NCBI GenBank assembly: GCA_021803035.1
Contig: JAJZME010000053.1
Location: 1-61,673, forward strand
Reading direction: 5' to 3'
From: Acidobacteriota bacterium
Lineage (GTDB): Bacteria; Acidobacteriota; Terriglobia; Terriglobales; Acidobacteriaceae
Length of the DNA stretch: 61,673 bases
Both the position numbers and the translations under genes were made by a program. A model generated the notes under the pieces. It had not been told where the DNA came from, ran no database searches, and saw only the letters and a program-made list of their open reading frames with translations. This document shows, piece by piece, positions 61,665 to 61,673 of this stretch (its first letter is position 1; each line of letters starts with the position of its first letter).

Positions 61665-61673
61665 CTTAAGGCC
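61368..61673 (+). repeat. Tandem 18-bp repeat array
   Basis: The array is built of 18-bp units of the type AAGGATCAGCTGAAGACC, encoding KDQLKT. The most regular copies are consecutive at about 61491-61545. Degenerate units extend from 61368 to the window edge. Some units are shortened or joined by an extra CGGGAT (RD) spacer, seen at about 61455, 61575 and 61650, suggesting a higher-order repeat of roughly 80-115 bp. Confidence 0.8.

Noticed and set aside
1..61673. CRISPR array, rRNA genes or prophage
   Set aside because: No regularly spaced direct repeats, no rRNA-like sequence and no phage structural genes were seen; the only tandem array is the protein-coding 18-bp repeat at the end.

Overview
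The window looks like a chromosomal segment of a soil-type acidobacterium (class Terriglobia / Acidobacteriaceae is my best guess). The reasons are high GC content, three very large Oar-like TonB-dependent receptors that begin with a carboxypeptidase-regulatory-like domain, and two membrane regulators with the winged-helix N-terminus typical of that phylum. Many secreted glycoside hydrolases and acidobacterial-style Ig-like tails point the same way. Taxonomy is inferred from gene style only; there is no marker gene here.

Layout. 1-3265: a transposase remnant, then a minus-strand trio (SGNH-hydrolase-like protein, acyl carrier protein, AMP-forming ligase) behind a good sigma70-type promoter. 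3765-14234: an isoprenylcysteine-methyltransferase-like protein, then a TetR regulator with a candidate operator, a TonB-dependent receptor, and a tightly packed lipid-type set (SDR, KAS III-like protein lacking its His/Asn pair, alpha/beta hydrolase, acyl-CoA ligase, thiolase). 14629-22912: a beta-glucan locus made of a membrane winged-helix protein fused to a GH16 domain whose nucleophile is Ser, a TonB-dependent receptor and two intact secreted GH16 enzymes. 23364-26213: PAP2 phosphatase, a secreted SRPBCC-like protein and a secreted peroxiredoxin. 26613-32726: an RND efflux operon. 33234-36615: a sulfate assimilation operon cysD-cysN-cysH, in which CysN carries a decayed APS-kinase tail.

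37228-54160: a second carbohydrate locus. It has a membrane winged-helix regulator, an IS4-type element sitting between that regulator and the divergent receptor, then a TonB-dependent receptor, GH2 beta-mannosidase-like enzyme, lipoprotein, GH31 enzyme, class I phosphomannose isomerase, FucP-type transporter and a ROK kinase. Read together, these can liberate a hexose (probably mannose) outside the cytoplasm, import it, phosphorylate it and isomerise it to fructose-6-phosphate. 54281-55638: an IS630-type element with a frame-disrupted transposase and a degenerate tRNA-Val-like sequence. 56099-61664: a beta-barrel protein, CHASE2 histidine kinase, NtrC-type response regulator, FecR-domain protein preceded by a sigma54-type promoter, and a hexapeptide-repeat protein whose stop codon lies inside its repeat.

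The best candidate for something undescribed is the 14629-16368 protein: a one-component membrane regulator that appears to use a dead laminarinase fold as its polysaccharide sensor, encoded directly upstream of the receptor and two live enzymes of the same family.
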